A stretch of DNA of 64,000 nt from Ilyomonas sp964249755. GTDB taxonomy: Bacteria; Bacteroidota; Bacteroidia; Chitinophagales; Chitinophagaceae. The notes under the pieces were generated by a model. That model saw only the letters and a program-made list of their open reading frames with translations, had not been told where the DNA came from and ran no database searches. Location: positions 806,001 to 870,000 of the forward strand of contig CAXUDB010000001.1 in NCBI GenBank assembly GCA_964249755.1. Direction: 5' to 3'. Shown one piece after another: positions 33,914 to 43,107 of the stretch. Position 1 is the stretch's first letter; each line of letters begins with the position of its first letter. Both the position numbers and the translations under genes were made by a program.

Positions 33914-35311
33914 ATGAACAAAATCTCCATCAAATCAGTAGCACCTTTTCTTGTCTTAGCCATTATTTCCATTGCAGCACTTTTTGTTCCTTCGGTTGCC
34001 GCCAAAGAAGGGGTTGAATACAATTATGCTGACATTGCCTGGATTATTGTGGCTACCGCACTGGTGTTTCTTATGACGCCGGGACTGGCTTTCTTTTATG
34101 GTGGCATGGTGCACCGGAAGAATGTGCTTTCTACCATGATGAAAAGCGTGGTTGCAGCCGGTGTGGTGAGTGTATTGTGGGTGGTGGTAGGCTTTAGCCT
34201 TTGCTTTGGCGATACCATCGGCGGTTTCATTGGAAATCCTTCTACTTTCCTGTTCTTTAAAAATGTTTTTTCGGGCGCCCCCGTTTTGCAGGGTGGCACT
34301 GCCATGACGATACCGCTTCTCCTGTTCTCCCTATTTCAACTGATGTTTGCCATCATCACACCGGGGCTGGTAGTGGGCGCCGTGGCAGAACGTATCCGTT
34401 TCACCTCTTATATTCTCTTTATTTGCCTGTTCAGCCTTTTGGTGTATGCACCTTTGGCGCACTGGTCCTGGCATCCGGAGGGCTTTCTTTACAAAATGGG
34501 TGCGCTTGACTTCGCCGGTGGCACCGTGGTTCACATCTCGGCTGGCTGCGCTGCTTTAGCTGGTGCATTGGTGCTGAAACGCCGCAAAGTGCACATGGAG
34601 CACAAAGAAGTGCCGCCCGCCAATATTCCTTATGTTTTAATTGGAACAGGTTTGCTGTGGTTTGGCTGGTTTGGTTTCAATGCCGGTTCTGCCCTTGGCG
34701 CAACACCTTTATCTGTTTCGGCTTTTGCCACTACTAACACAGCTGCCGGTGCTGCCGGTTTGTCGTGGATGTTCTTTGATGTATTGCGCGGTAAAAAGCC
34801 ATCAGTTCTGGGCTTTTGCATCGGTGCTGTGGTGGGGCTGGTTGCCATTACACCGGCAGCGGGTTTTGTAGCTATTCCGCAGAGCATCTTTATCGGCGCG
34901 GTAGCGGCTATTATTTCTAACCTAGCGGTTTTTTACAAACAAAAAACAGTACTCGACGATACACTGGATGTATTTCCCTGCCATGGCATTGGTGGTATGG
35001 TGGGTATGCTGATGACCGGCTTGTTTGCTACCAAAGCGGTGAACAGCGCAGGCAACGATGGCTGGTTCTATGGCAATCCTGCCTTCTTCTTTACCCAGCT
35101 AAAAGCCATGCTGATTGTAGTGGCCTACAGCTTCACCGTATCTTTTGCCATCTTTAAATTCATCAACTTCATCCTGCCAATGCGTGTGAGCGAAGCTGAC
35201 GAAGAAGTGGGTCTGGATGAAAGCCAACACAACGAAAAATACACACAGGGCACACTCATCGTAAGCGGCACCAACGGTATCTATGAACGCCCGGCTGAAA
35301 CAGTTTTATAA
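33914..35311 (+). CDS. amt: Ammonium transporter
   Basis: 465 residues with an N-terminal signal-like helix and eleven transmembrane helices of the Amt/MEP/Rh family. TPGLAFFYGGMV, GDTIGGF, LVYAPLAHWSWHPEG (the pore histidine), GGTVVHISAGCAALAGALVLKRRK (signature), GTGLLWFGWFGFNAGSA and DVFPCHGIGGMVGML (second pore histidine) are intact. It moves ammonium across the inner membrane and is followed by a porin gene. No glnK follows. Confidence 0.95.
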   Translation: MNKISIKSVAPFLVLAIISIAALFVPSVAAKEGVEYNYADIAWIIVATALVFLMTPGLAFFYGGMVHRKNVLSTMMKSVVAAGVVSVLWVVVGFSLCFGDTIGGFIGNPSTFLFFKNVFSGAPVLQGGTAMTIPLLLFSLFQLMFAIITPGLVVGAVAERIRFTSYILFICLFSLLVYAPLAHWSWHPEGFLYKMGALDFAGGTVVHISAGCAALAGALVLKRRKVHMEHKEVPPANIPYVLIGTGLLWFGWFGFNAGSALGATPLSVSAFATTNTAAGAAGLSWMFFDVLRGKKPSVLGFCIGAVVGLVAITPAAGFVAIPQSIFIGAVAAIISNLAVFYKQKTVLDDTLDVFPCHGIGGMVGMLMTGLFATKAVNSAGNDGWFYGNPAFFFTQLKAMLIVVAYSFTVSFAIFKFINFILPMRVSEADEEVGLDESQHNEKYTQGTLIVSGTNGIYERPAETVL

Positions 35312-35330
35312 TCTCTATTAGTATACCTTT

Positions 35331-35368
35331 TGCGAAAGAGGAGTGAACTTTCTCACTTCTCTTTCGCA
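35331..35368 (+). terminator. Long hairpin after amt
   Basis: TGCGAAAGAGGAGTGA pairs with 35353-35368 over 16 bp with one G-U and a 6-nt loop. There is no T-run after it, so it may only stabilise the amt end or lower expression of the porin gene. Confidence 0.6.
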
Positions 35369-35590
35369 GGGTTATCCCGGTTTCTTTTCGCGAACCGAAT
35401 TGCCTAATGTTGTTTCTCTTCTACCGGGAGAAAAGCCTCCTTTTGCCTCCAACGAAAGCTCCTCTTTTCTGTGTTCCCTTTCTGCCTGCGCGGGGAATAT
35501 GATAGTGTGAGATGGAATGAACTGCGCGGTAGACCACCGGATACCTGTGTTCTGCTTTACCAATCTATATTTTATTTAAAAACCATCTCA

Positions 35591-36679
35591 ATGAAAAAAA
35601 CAAGCATCTTCCTTTCTTTCGTAGCCTCTTCTTTTGGCGCCGTAGCGCAAGATTCTTCCGGCAAAGCCGCCGATCCGGGACTTCAGGTGGCAGGCGTGAA
35701 AATTACCGGTTCGGTTGACGCCTATTATCGCTACAACTTTAACAACCCGAAGAGCGGAGCTACTAACAACTACACCAGCTTCACCAATTCGCAAAATTCT
35801 TTCGAGTTGGGTATGGCCAGCATTCAGGCGTCTCACAGCTTTGGCAAGGCCAGCGCCTTTATTGATCTTGGTTTTGGCAGAAGAGCAGAAGAGTTTAACT
35901 ATACCGACGGCGACCGCGCAGATGGCAAGAACGGTTTTCTTACGCTGGCTGCCGTGAAGCAACTGAACCTGAGCTACGCTGTATCCGATAAATTCAAGCT
36001 GACGTTAGGTAAATGGGCTACCCATATTGGCTACGAGCTGGCAGATGCCTACCTGAACCGCAACTATAGCATGAGCTATATGTTCTCTTACGGTCCTTTT
36101 ACGCATACCGGTTTAAAGGCGGACATCGGGCTGGGTAGCAAAAGTGCGCTGATGGTGGGTGTGGCTAACCCAACTGATTTTGCCACCACGGTTTCGTCGC
36201 GTAAGTTTGCGCTGGCGCAGTTTAGCACCGCTACTGCAAACGATAAGTTTAAAGCCTACCTCAACTACCAGGGAAGCTATGGCGGCATCTACAGCCTTAC
36301 GCAGTTTGATGCGGTGTTTAACATTGTGGCTTCCAGCCAGTTCGGTATCGGGCTGAATGGTACGGTGCAATCGGTGAAGCCCGATGGCGGCGATGGAAAC
36401 GCGTGGTGGGGTGCTGCGGCTTACCTGAACTACGACCCCACTAGTACTTTTGGGATTACGCTACGCGGTGAATATTTCGATAATAAAAAAGAAGTGGTTA
36501 CTGCGCCCAGCACTTCTATTATTGATGTAACGCTATCGCCCAACTTTAAAGTGGGCAACCTTACCATTATACCGGAACTGCGGCTGGATGCAGGCAAGGA
36601 TGAAATTTTCTTAAAGAACGATGGCGGCTTCAGCAAAACCACCTTAACAGGATTTCTGGCAGCTACGTATCACTTTTAG
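35591..36679 (+). CDS. OmpL-like outer-membrane beta-barrel porin
   Basis: 362 residues with a signal peptide (cleavage near GAVAQ). The mature protein is nearly all alternating beta-strands: GSVDAYYRYNFNNP, SFELGMASIQASH, ASAFIDLGFG, KLTLGKWATHIGYEL, ending in an aromatic C-terminal residue (TYHF), as in the putative beta-barrel porin-2/OmpL family. Such porins are often downstream of amt in Bacteroidota, suggesting that it lets ammonium or small nitrogen compounds into the periplasm. ATG 35591 starts the signal peptide. Confidence 0.85.
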   Translation: MKKTSIFLSFVASSFGAVAQDSSGKAADPGLQVAGVKITGSVDAYYRYNFNNPKSGATNNYTSFTNSQNSFELGMASIQASHSFGKASAFIDLGFGRRAEEFNYTDGDRADGKNGFLTLAAVKQLNLSYAVSDKFKLTLGKWATHIGYELADAYLNRNYSMSYMFSYGPFTHTGLKADIGLGSKSALMVGVANPTDFATTVSSRKFALAQFSTATANDKFKAYLNYQGSYGGIYSLTQFDAVFNIVASSQFGIGLNGTVQSVKPDGGDGNAWWGAAAYLNYDPTSTFGITLRGEYFDNKKEVVTAPSTSIIDVTLSPNFKVGNLTIIPELRLDAGKDEIFLKNDGGFSKTTLTGFLAATYHF

Positions 36680-36708
36680 GATATATAATTGGGGTATGTT
36701 AGTACCGG

Positions 36709-36738
36709 AAGCCGCTTCTGCTTTGTGCAGGGCGGCTT
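36709..36738 (+). terminator. Hairpin after the porin gene
   Basis: AAGCCGC pairs with GCGGCTT around an inner CTGC/GCAG stem; short T-tract. Confidence 0.55.
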
Positions 36739-36765
36739 TGGTGCTTTTCAATTAACTGCCAACTA

Positions 36766-37134
36766 ATGAGAAAAAGAAAAAGCATAGAAATGGAAAAGCA
36801 ACAATTGCAAACGAAGAGAAGCTTTACAGGAATCAGTGAGGAAGTAAAAGAGCCTTATCGAAATTTTATTCTCGATAAGATAAATGACCATTGTTTAAGA
36901 ATGGCAGTGATGCAGGGCGAATACAGATGGCATTACCACACCCATACGGACGAATTGTTTGTGGTACTGGAAGGTGAACTTAAAATCGAAATCAAAGACA
37001 ACGATGCTGTCGTTTTACAACCGGGCGAATTTATCACAATTCCTGCCCGAACTATTCATAAAACAAGTGCCCGGGTGAGAACGGTAAACCTTACATTTGA
37101 AAGAAATGCAGAGGATACAATCTTTGTTGACTAG
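36766..37134 (+). CDS. Cupin-domain protein
   Basis: 122 residues, one cupin_2 barrel. The metal-binding pattern is HYHTHTDELFVVLEGEL (His58, His60, Glu63 region) with a second motif PGEFITIPARTIHKT (His98). Such small cupins are usually sensors or isomerases; no substrate can be given. A second in-frame ATG at 36790 is possible. Confidence 0.8.
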   Translation: MRKRKSIEMEKQQLQTKRSFTGISEEVKEPYRNFILDKINDHCLRMAVMQGEYRWHYHTHTDELFVVLEGELKIEIKDNDAVVLQPGEFITIPARTIHKTSARVRTVNLTFERNAEDTIFVD

Positions 37135-37243
37135 GTTGTTTTAAAACGATCCTCTGTAAATACAAGCCCTAGATTTGTAAGCTATTTTTCTTCTTTATAT
37201 CTCTACAGAAACATATCAGAAAAGGAAGTATCTGACTTGTAAC

Positions 37244-37275
37244 AAAAAAGCCATCTTTTATAAGATGGCTTTTTT
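37244..37275. terminator. Bidirectional terminator between the cupin and T9SS genes
   Basis: Perfect 14-bp stem AAAAAAGCCATCTT/AAGATGGCTTTTTT with a TTAT loop between convergent genes. Confidence 0.92.
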
Positions 37276-37295
37276 GTTCTTACTAATGATGTCAT

Positions 37296-38078
37296 TTAAT
37301 TACCCAACACCTGTATAGAATTGGTAAACGTTCCGCCGGGGGTAGTGAGCACAGCTCTGTATACACCCGAAGATACTTTTGTACCATTCGTGTTCAGCAG
37401 GTTCCACTGTGTAGAATAAGCACCGACTACTTTGGTTTCATTTACCAACACTTTTACCGGCTGGTTCATGCTGTTGTAGATGGTGACATTTACTTTGCCG
37501 GCATCCTTCACATTGTACTTAAGTGTAGTAAGTGAACTGGTAGGATTAGGCGAAGCCACAATGCCTTTGTTGTAATCGGCAAGCGCTTGTTTGCCAAGAT
37601 TAGGTGCAGCACCGGTTTGTTTTTGCAAAGTAGCGCCCGAACCACAAGGACCGGAAGCAGTCCAGGTGCCTGAAGCAAGGGGTCCGCCAAAGCAGTAGCT
37701 TGTCCAGGTGCCGCTACCGGAGAAAGAGGTAACAATGTTGTTGGTTCCCTTTACCAGTTGGGCAGTACCTACGTAAATAAAAGAATCGGAAAAGCTGTTA
37801 CAACCGTCGGCTGCGGCATTCCGGGTTACAATTTTTACAGTGCCGTTGTTAATTCCGTTCGTTAAGTCCAGTTTAATAGAAACATCAGTGCTTGGATAAG
37901 CGGTAGAGGTTCCCTGGGCGGTGTAAACATTTACACCTGTTACCTGCGCATTGGAAAAATGGTAAACATAACCGAATCCATCGGTAAAGCAAGGGGTAGC
38001 TGCAATACATTGTGCAGAGGCATGATGGATGAAGAGAGAGCACAGGAGGACGAGGAGAAAGCCATAGACTTTTTTCAT
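37296..38078 (-). CDS. Secreted protein with C-terminal T9SS sorting domain
   Basis: 260 residues. Signal peptide (cleavage after ASA), a Cys-containing beta-rich mature part (about 24-170; six or more cysteines that may form disulfides; repeated GSGTWTSY and SGTWTASG strands), then a type A sorting domain from VASPNPTSSLTTLKYNV to the end with GVYRAVLTTPGG. Size and composition suggest a small surface adhesin or lectin; no catalytic motif is visible. Confidence 0.82.
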   Translation of the reverse strand: MKKVYGFLLVLLCSLFIHHASAQCIAATPCFTDGFGYVYHFSNAQVTGVNVYTAQGTSTAYPSTDVSIKLDLTNGINNGTVKIVTRNAAADGCNSFSDSFIYVGTAQLVKGTNNIVTSFSGSGTWTSYCFGGPLASGTWTASGPCGSGATLQKQTGAAPNLGKQALADYNKGIVASPNPTSSLTTLKYNVKDAGKVNVTIYNSMNQPVKVLVNETKVVGAYSTQWNLLNTNGTKVSSGVYRAVLTTPGGTFTNSIQVLGN

Positions 38079-38176
38079 GTGTTAAAATTTTTTTGGTTAA
38101 AGAATCCTTAAAGCTAAGTATATTTTTAAAATACAAAAATTAAATTTTTTTCGAGGGCAAAACGACGCGCAACAAC

Positions 38177-38206
38177 AAAAATGCAGCCTGAAAACGCTGC
38201 ATTTTT
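38177..38206 (-). terminator. Terminator after ppc
   Basis: AAAAATGCAGC/GCTGCATTTTT, 8-nt loop, located just past the ppc stop. Confidence 0.88.
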
Positions 38207-38235
38207 TACACCGGTAAATTCAAATTGTTTTGCTG

Positions 38236-40821
38236 TTACACACTATTCCGCGCTGCATTAATAATTCCGAACGAACAGCGGATGATGAGCTTTTCATACG
38301 CATCCTTTAGGGGAAGCGCATTATTCTTCTCTTCACTTTCGCGCAGCTTGCCAAGGCAATATTGCTGTATTACGGCAAGCGGCAACACAATGCGTTCGCG
38401 CATTTGAATAGACAATTGTTCTACGGGATAATCTGCCATCAATTCAGTATTGCCCGAAAGGCGAAGCACATACTTTACCGTTAATTCATACTCTTCATAC
38501 GTTAGCTTCCAGATCTCGCCATACTTAGGCTGCTTCGATAAAAAAGCCGTGAGCGGGAAGAAGCATTTCTTCATCGCCATCTCGCAGTTGTCGATAAGTG
38601 TTTTAAAGAAGAGCGAGTTTTTATACAATGCTTGCACTTCTTTCCACCGTCCCTCTTCTTCCATGGTTTTTAGCGCGGTGCCCACACCATAATAGCCGGT
38701 AACATTTTGCTTCATCTGGCTCCAGGCGCCTACATAAGGGATGGCGCGGAGGTCATTTAAAGAGATCTTTGCGCTGCCGCCCCGCTTGGCCGGACGGCTG
38801 CCGATATTGGTTTCGGCATAATATCGCAACGGGCTTACATGCGACAGGTATTCAATAAAATAAGGATGATTTTTGAGCTCGCTATAACTTGTATAACCAA
38901 TCTCCGAAAGCTGTTGCAACAAGGCTTCTTCTTCTGCCGATAACGTAGCTTTCCGGTTGGTTAAAATATCGTTGGAAATGCCCGCATGAATAAGCTGTTC
39001 AATGTTGTATTGGGCTGTATCTACCGTTCCGAAATTAGAACTTACCGTTTGCCCCTGCACAGTCAATTGTATTTCTTTGTTCGAAATATTATGACCCATG
39101 GAAGCATAAAAGCGATGTGTTTTTCCACCGCCTCTGGCAGGTGGACCGCCCCGTCCATCAAAGAATACCACGTTAATCTCGTGCTGCCGGCTAATGGCAG
39201 TCAGTTCCTCCTTCGCTTTATAAATGCTGAAGTTTGCCATTAAATAGCCGCCATCTTTTGTGCCGTCGGAAAAGCCAAGCATAATAGTCTGCGTATTGTT
39301 GCGCAGCGCTAAATGCTGTTTGTATTGTTCGTTGTTATACAGGCTTTCCATAATGGAAGACGCCGCCCGTAAATCATCAATCGTTTCAAAAAGAGGAACG
39401 ATATCCACTGTTAGTTCATCGCGCTTCCAGCCTGAAAGAAGGAACAAACCATATACTTCTAAAAGGCTTAATGCACTGGTGGTGTGGCTGATAATATACC
39501 GGTTGCAGGCTTCTTCACCATTGGTTTGCTGGATGGCTTTCATTGCCTGCATGGATTGTAAAGTATCCCGCTCCAGCTCATCTTCCAGCAGCGCAGCCGC
39601 ATCTGCAGTTTCTCCAATGTTCAACAATACATTGCCCTTTTCTTCTTCTGATAGAGCGTTATAATTACGCGGCAAAACGGCTCCCTTTTCTGCTAAACTG
39701 GTCAATACTTTTTCATGTACCGAACTGTCTTGCCTTACATCGAGCGAAGCGAAAAACAAACCGAAAATCTCTATCTTACTAATGAGGTTTTGCAGCGAAT
39801 GAAGAAACAAACCGTTGTGTTCGTTAATGATGATTTGCTTTAGCTTTCGCAGCGTTTGCAGCATTTCATCTTTATTCAGCAAACCGGTTTCGGTAGGTGC
39901 AATCAGGCTTTTGTAAAGCTTCTTTTCAAGATCTTGTATAGCCGATTCCACGCCTTTAAATGTAAGCCTGCGTTTAATGCGGCGAATGTCTAAATAATAA
40001 CATTTAATGATGGCTTCACGCAAAGCGGTAGCAACCTGCAAGGTAATATCAGCCGTTACAAAAGGGTTTCCATCCCTGTCTCCCCCAGGCCAAAAACCCA
40101 TGCGAATCACCGGGTTTTCGTCGCTTACCGCATGAGGAAACAAAGCCTTCAGCGAAGAAATAATTTTGCCGGAAGCCGCATAAAACACATTCTCCAAATA
40201 CCAGATTAAACTGGTGGCTTCATCAAACGGCGTGGGTTTTTGCTTGCGTAAAAAAGGTGTTTTGCCAAGCTGTTGTAAATAAGAATTAATGAGCGCTGCA
40301 TTCTCATTCATCAGCGCTTTCGACAAGTCGTGAATAATGCCCAACACTTCGCCGGGATAGAACTGCGTGGGATGCGCCGTAAGCACCAGCCGCACACCAA
40401 AGTCCTGCAGTTTTTCTTCCAGCGCACCTTCTTTATCGGCATTGTTTACAATGGACTGCAATTGCTTTAGCGTGCCACTGCCACTCATGTCGTTTACCTG
40501 TGTAAAGGCAGCATCTTCCAGTGCATCAAACAACACTACCTGCCGCTCGGTATATTGCACAAACCGAAAGAGCAAATCCAGCCCTTCCTGCTGGTTGTAC
40601 GAAGCGGTGTATTGCAGTAAAAAAGAATCGATAATTTCTGCCGGACTCTGGTTTTTCTTAAACCCATCCTCGCAATGAATTAAAAAGAGGGAAAGCAGCA
40701 CGCCGGTTCGCTCAATACGATGAAACGGCAGCGACGTAAAGAGGCTGTTGTATAATTGAAACCGGATAGCAACCAGGTTTTTAAACTGCTGCAAACTGCT
40801 GTTGGCGTAGGCATCCATCAT
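38236..40821 (-). CDS. ppc: Phosphoenolpyruvate carboxylase, Bacteroidota variant
   Basis: 861 residues. It carboxylates PEP to oxaloacetate to refill the TCA cycle. Catalytic His150 sits in VLTAHPTQFYPGEVLG (standard VLTAHPTE), Arg-rich motif GFWPGGDRDGNPFV is perfect, and the glycine loop is FFDGRGGPPARGGGK (553-567) where most enzymes have FHGRGGxxGRGG. TNIGSRPAKRGG, RAIPYVGAWSQ and an Asn at the C-terminal end (AARNSV) also match. The feedback and loop residues vary from the E. coli pattern, so allostery may differ. Stands alone on the minus strand. Confidence 0.93.
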   Translation of the reverse strand: MMDAYANSSLQQFKNLVAIRFQLYNSLFTSLPFHRIERTGVLLSLFLIHCEDGFKKNQSPAEIIDSFLLQYTASYNQQEGLDLLFRFVQYTERQVVLFDALEDAAFTQVNDMSGSGTLKQLQSIVNNADKEGALEEKLQDFGVRLVLTAHPTQFYPGEVLGIIHDLSKALMNENAALINSYLQQLGKTPFLRKQKPTPFDEATSLIWYLENVFYAASGKIISSLKALFPHAVSDENPVIRMGFWPGGDRDGNPFVTADITLQVATALREAIIKCYYLDIRRIKRRLTFKGVESAIQDLEKKLYKSLIAPTETGLLNKDEMLQTLRKLKQIIINEHNGLFLHSLQNLISKIEIFGLFFASLDVRQDSSVHEKVLTSLAEKGAVLPRNYNALSEEEKGNVLLNIGETADAAALLEDELERDTLQSMQAMKAIQQTNGEEACNRYIISHTTSALSLLEVYGLFLLSGWKRDELTVDIVPLFETIDDLRAASSIMESLYNNEQYKQHLALRNNTQTIMLGFSDGTKDGGYLMANFSIYKAKEELTAISRQHEINVVFFDGRGGPPARGGGKTHRFYASMGHNISNKEIQLTVQGQTVSSNFGTVDTAQYNIEQLIHAGISNDILTNRKATLSAEEEALLQQLSEIGYTSYSELKNHPYFIEYLSHVSPLRYYAETNIGSRPAKRGGSAKISLNDLRAIPYVGAWSQMKQNVTGYYGVGTALKTMEEEGRWKEVQALYKNSLFFKTLIDNCEMAMKKCFFPLTAFLSKQPKYGEIWKLTYEEYELTVKYVLRLSGNTELMADYPVEQLSIQMRERIVLPLAVIQQYCLGKLRESEEKNNALPLKDAYEKLIIRCSFGIINAARNSV

Positions 40822-41105
40822 TGTTGTTTGTTCGTTGGTGTTCGGGCAGGCAACCGCGTGTTATCAGGGGTTGAAGTTAGGGGAAACGAACCATTCGTAA
40901 AGAAGATGATTCAAACAAGGCTGGCACTTCTGTAAAGAGGAAAAGAAATGTAAATAGTAAACACGAAGTTGAAAATTAAATCTGCATTATAACTTCTTCA
41001 AAAAAATTAAGCTTCGCTTAAAAAAATCATACCTAGGTTAAGCAAATGGGGATTGTTATTAAATTCGGGTTGTAACTATATTTTTTAATCCAAAAAAGGA
41101 ATCCA

Positions 41106-41612
41106 ATGAATGAATCTCAGGTGATTCAGAAATAAATTCCGGAAAACGTTGTCACCGAAGCAACAGCGGCTTTTCAAAGTGGTCTTACTTTGGTATTGCC
41201 CTTTATGCTGGCGCTGACGCCCGAAGACCGGAAGAAATTGTTTAAAATGGCAGACGGCACCGAACCATTGGTAGCCAAAACCGCCGAGTTTGTACAAACC
41301 AATCCACAGTTTGTGCCTGCTTATATGAATGTGGACAGTATGAAAACCGGCTTTGCCGTGTATGGTCAGTTGGTTCCCTTGTTTAATTTGGTGGCTGATG
41401 CTTATTCGCTTCTGAACGACACGCGCACCCAAGCCGGCGCGCAGGCGTTAAAGGAAACACTGAAGTATTATGATGTGGCGAAAACAGCTTCTAAAAACCG
41501 GGTGCCGGGCGCCAAAGCCATCTTTGATGAGCTGAAAAAGCGCTTTGCCCGCAAGCGGAGAAAGAAAGAAGAAGACAAGAATGGCGACAAAAGCCTTTCT
41601 ATCAGTGCTTAG
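41106..41612 (+). pseudogene. Conserved hypothetical protein with a stop at codon 10
   Basis: ATG 41106 opens MNESQVIQK, then TAA (41133-41135), and the same frame continues for 158 codons: IPENVVTEATAAFQSGLTL..., LALTPEDRKKLFKMADGTEPLV, ...NRVPGAKAIFDELKKRF and a Lys/Arg-rich tail. The middle and end match a small Bacteroidota family I recall (LTPEERxxLxKMxDKT...NVPGAKxIYDxLKxRF) whose N-terminus begins near MSENxIxLxIP, so the TAA interrupts a genuine gene. Translation could restart at TTG 41190 giving 140 residues. Function unknown. Confidence 0.68.
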
Positions 41613-41631
41613 CTTTCGCACTTGTGAAGCA

Positions 41632-41665
41632 AAGGGAAAATGCCGGTGGCGTTTTCCCTTTTTTT
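41632..41665 (+). terminator. Terminator after the 41106 gene
   Basis: AAGGGAAAA-x-GCC/GGC-x-TTTTCCCTT with GGT loop, then T-run. Confidence 0.85.
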
Positions 41666-41690
41666 ATTCCCTATATCGGCACTGCATAGT

Positions 41691-41830
41691 AGGAATTCCT
41701 ATTAATTTTTAAGAATTCTTACTATTTAGTGTGATTTCTTATTAATTAGTAAGATTTCCTATTAATTAGTGAGAATTCTTACTATTTTTTAAGAATTCTT
41801 ATTATTTCGAGTGATTTCTTATTATTTCGG
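41691..41830. repeat. Seven-unit degenerate 20-bp tandem array
   Basis: Seven contiguous units at exact 20-bp spacing, consensus (A/G)(A/G)GA(A/T)TT(C)(T/C)TA(C/T)TA(A/T)TTAGT. Example unit: AAGAATTCTTACTATTTAGT (41711-41730). There is no spacer, so it is not a CRISPR array. Remaining gap to 42043 has no gene. Confidence 0.88.
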
Positions 41831-42043
41831 GTGTGCGGGTTAGAACAATTCCCTGTTGTAGGAAAGTGGATGGACCGGGCAACAATGAAAAAACGCCAAA
41901 GCTGTATTGCTGACAGTTTTGGAAAGTGGCGCATTTTCATTGTTGTTGACTGTAAAGGAACTAAGAAGAAGCGCCAGTTTGGTGAGGTGAGAAGTGTCGT
42001 ATATTTTTGAGTTGTACGTCATTTTAGAGCGACTTCCTAATAA

Positions 42044-42481
42044 ATGAAACCAATAACTATTCTCTTTCTGTTGACAATATTTATGATGTTCGGTTGCAAG
42101 ACTGAAGACAGAAAATCGTTTACTCTTTCAATAGAATATTCATCACCTTGGGCTTATTCAACTAAATATATTTTGACACAAAGCTCAATAATAGTAAATG
42201 GAGTTAGCAAAAGAAGCGATAAGCAAACAAAAGATGTTTATAAGAGAGTATTGACAAAAAATCAAAGTGACAGCATTTATACATTTTTAAAATCTATACC
42301 TTATGACACTTTAAAAGACAGTTATGAAAATCAAAACTTTTTTGGCGGAACAGACATTATTTTTAAGATTAGTGGAGACCAACTTAAATCAAAACGAGTA
42401 TTGGTTTACATGTGTTCGACAAAAGTTACAGACACATTACAACGTTTAGTTCAACGACAAGTTTTGACAGATAAATATTAA
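42044..42481 (+). CDS. Lipoprotein, function unknown
   Basis: 145 residues with a lipobox ending MFGC (Cys18). The rest has mixed alpha/beta character with KYILTQSSIIVNG and FFGGTDIIFKISGDQLKSKRVLVYM but no motif I recognise. It is AT-rich compared with the housekeeping genes around and starts the accessory stretch. Confidence 0.65.
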   Translation: MKPITILFLLTIFMMFGCKTEDRKSFTLSIEYSSPWAYSTKYILTQSSIIVNGVSKRSDKQTKDVYKRVLTKNQSDSIYTFLKSIPYDTLKDSYENQNFFGGTDIIFKISGDQLKSKRVLVYMCSTKVTDTLQRLVQRQVLTDKY

Positions 42482-42769
42482 TGGTACAACTATTATAAGG
42501 ACGGGTCAGAGAATAAAAACCAGAGTTTCAGAAGGCGGACATCATATTCCGACCGATACAATAATCCGACGCTACAATGCGGATTGAAGAACTTTATAAA
42601 TTTGTATCGTGACAAAGTAGATTATTGGATGCTAATTGACAATTCACAGACCGAACCTCACCTCATAGCAGAAGGAAGAAGTTCAGAACATTATCAGATA
42701 GCAAACCATATGAAATGGCAATTAATCAATAAACTTGTTGAAGATGACACAAACAGACATAAAGGATAA
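42482..42769 (+). pseudogene. Zeta-toxin/AAA-kinase-type remnant, 5' truncated and frameshifted
   Basis: Two frames join: RIKTRVSEGGHHIPTDTIIRRYNA then, after loss of one G near 42578, LKNFINLYRDKVDYWMLIDNS and QTEPHLIAEG. Together they equal the C-terminal third of Bacteroidota zeta-toxin-family ATPases (VxxGGHxIPxDxIxRRYxxGLKNFxxLY...VDYWxxIDNS). The Walker A part is absent, replaced by the lipoprotein gene right up to 42481, so no toxin can be made. Confidence 0.72.
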
Positions 42770-42896
42770 ATTTTTGAAAGGTGGCAAACTAGCCATTGAG
42801 CGCCTGTTAGAAAAAAAACGTAAGGACAATTCCTTCATCGTTGTATCTGATAATGGTAAGGTGGTTAGAGTGGACGCTAAAACTCTGAAGAAATAG
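42744..42896 (+). CDS. 50-residue protein coupled to the zeta-toxin remnant
   Basis: ATG 42744 gives MTQTDIKDKFLKGGKLAIER and on to a TAG at 42894; 50 residues, intact. It overlaps the remnant's end by 26 bp in another frame. The sequence, a charged helix followed by a short beta hairpin (FIVVSDNGKVVRVDA), looks like a small partner protein; I recall similar ones beside zeta-type toxins in Bacteroidota, so an antitoxin-like role is possible but not shown. Confidence 0.55.
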   Translation: MTQTDIKDKFLKGGKLAIERLLEKKRKDNSFIVVSDNGKVVRVDAKTLKK

Positions 42897-43036
42897 CACT
42901 TCAGCTAATAAGCGTATTGTTAATAGTAGGGGCTGGACGTTGGAGCAATCGGCAGCAAATCGCTTGTTAGCTTTGGTTCGGGCGGACAGAACTTTTGAAC
43001 ATCAGAATAAATTTTCAACCTTTGAATAAATAATGG

Positions 43037-43061
43037 ACTTCGGTTACCGGCGAAGTTTTTT
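43037..43061 (+). terminator. Terminator in the gap before 43108
   Basis: ACTTCG/CGAAGT with an 8-nt loop and T6. The 210-bp gap has no gene. Confidence 0.75.
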
Positions 43062-43107
43062 AATTTTCCTACCATCGGCAATACTTGTTCGTTGCCTGTA
43101 ATGCTAT

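Noticed and set aside
41691..41830. CRISPR array
   Set aside because: Units are contiguous with no spacers, are degenerate, and no cas gene is near.
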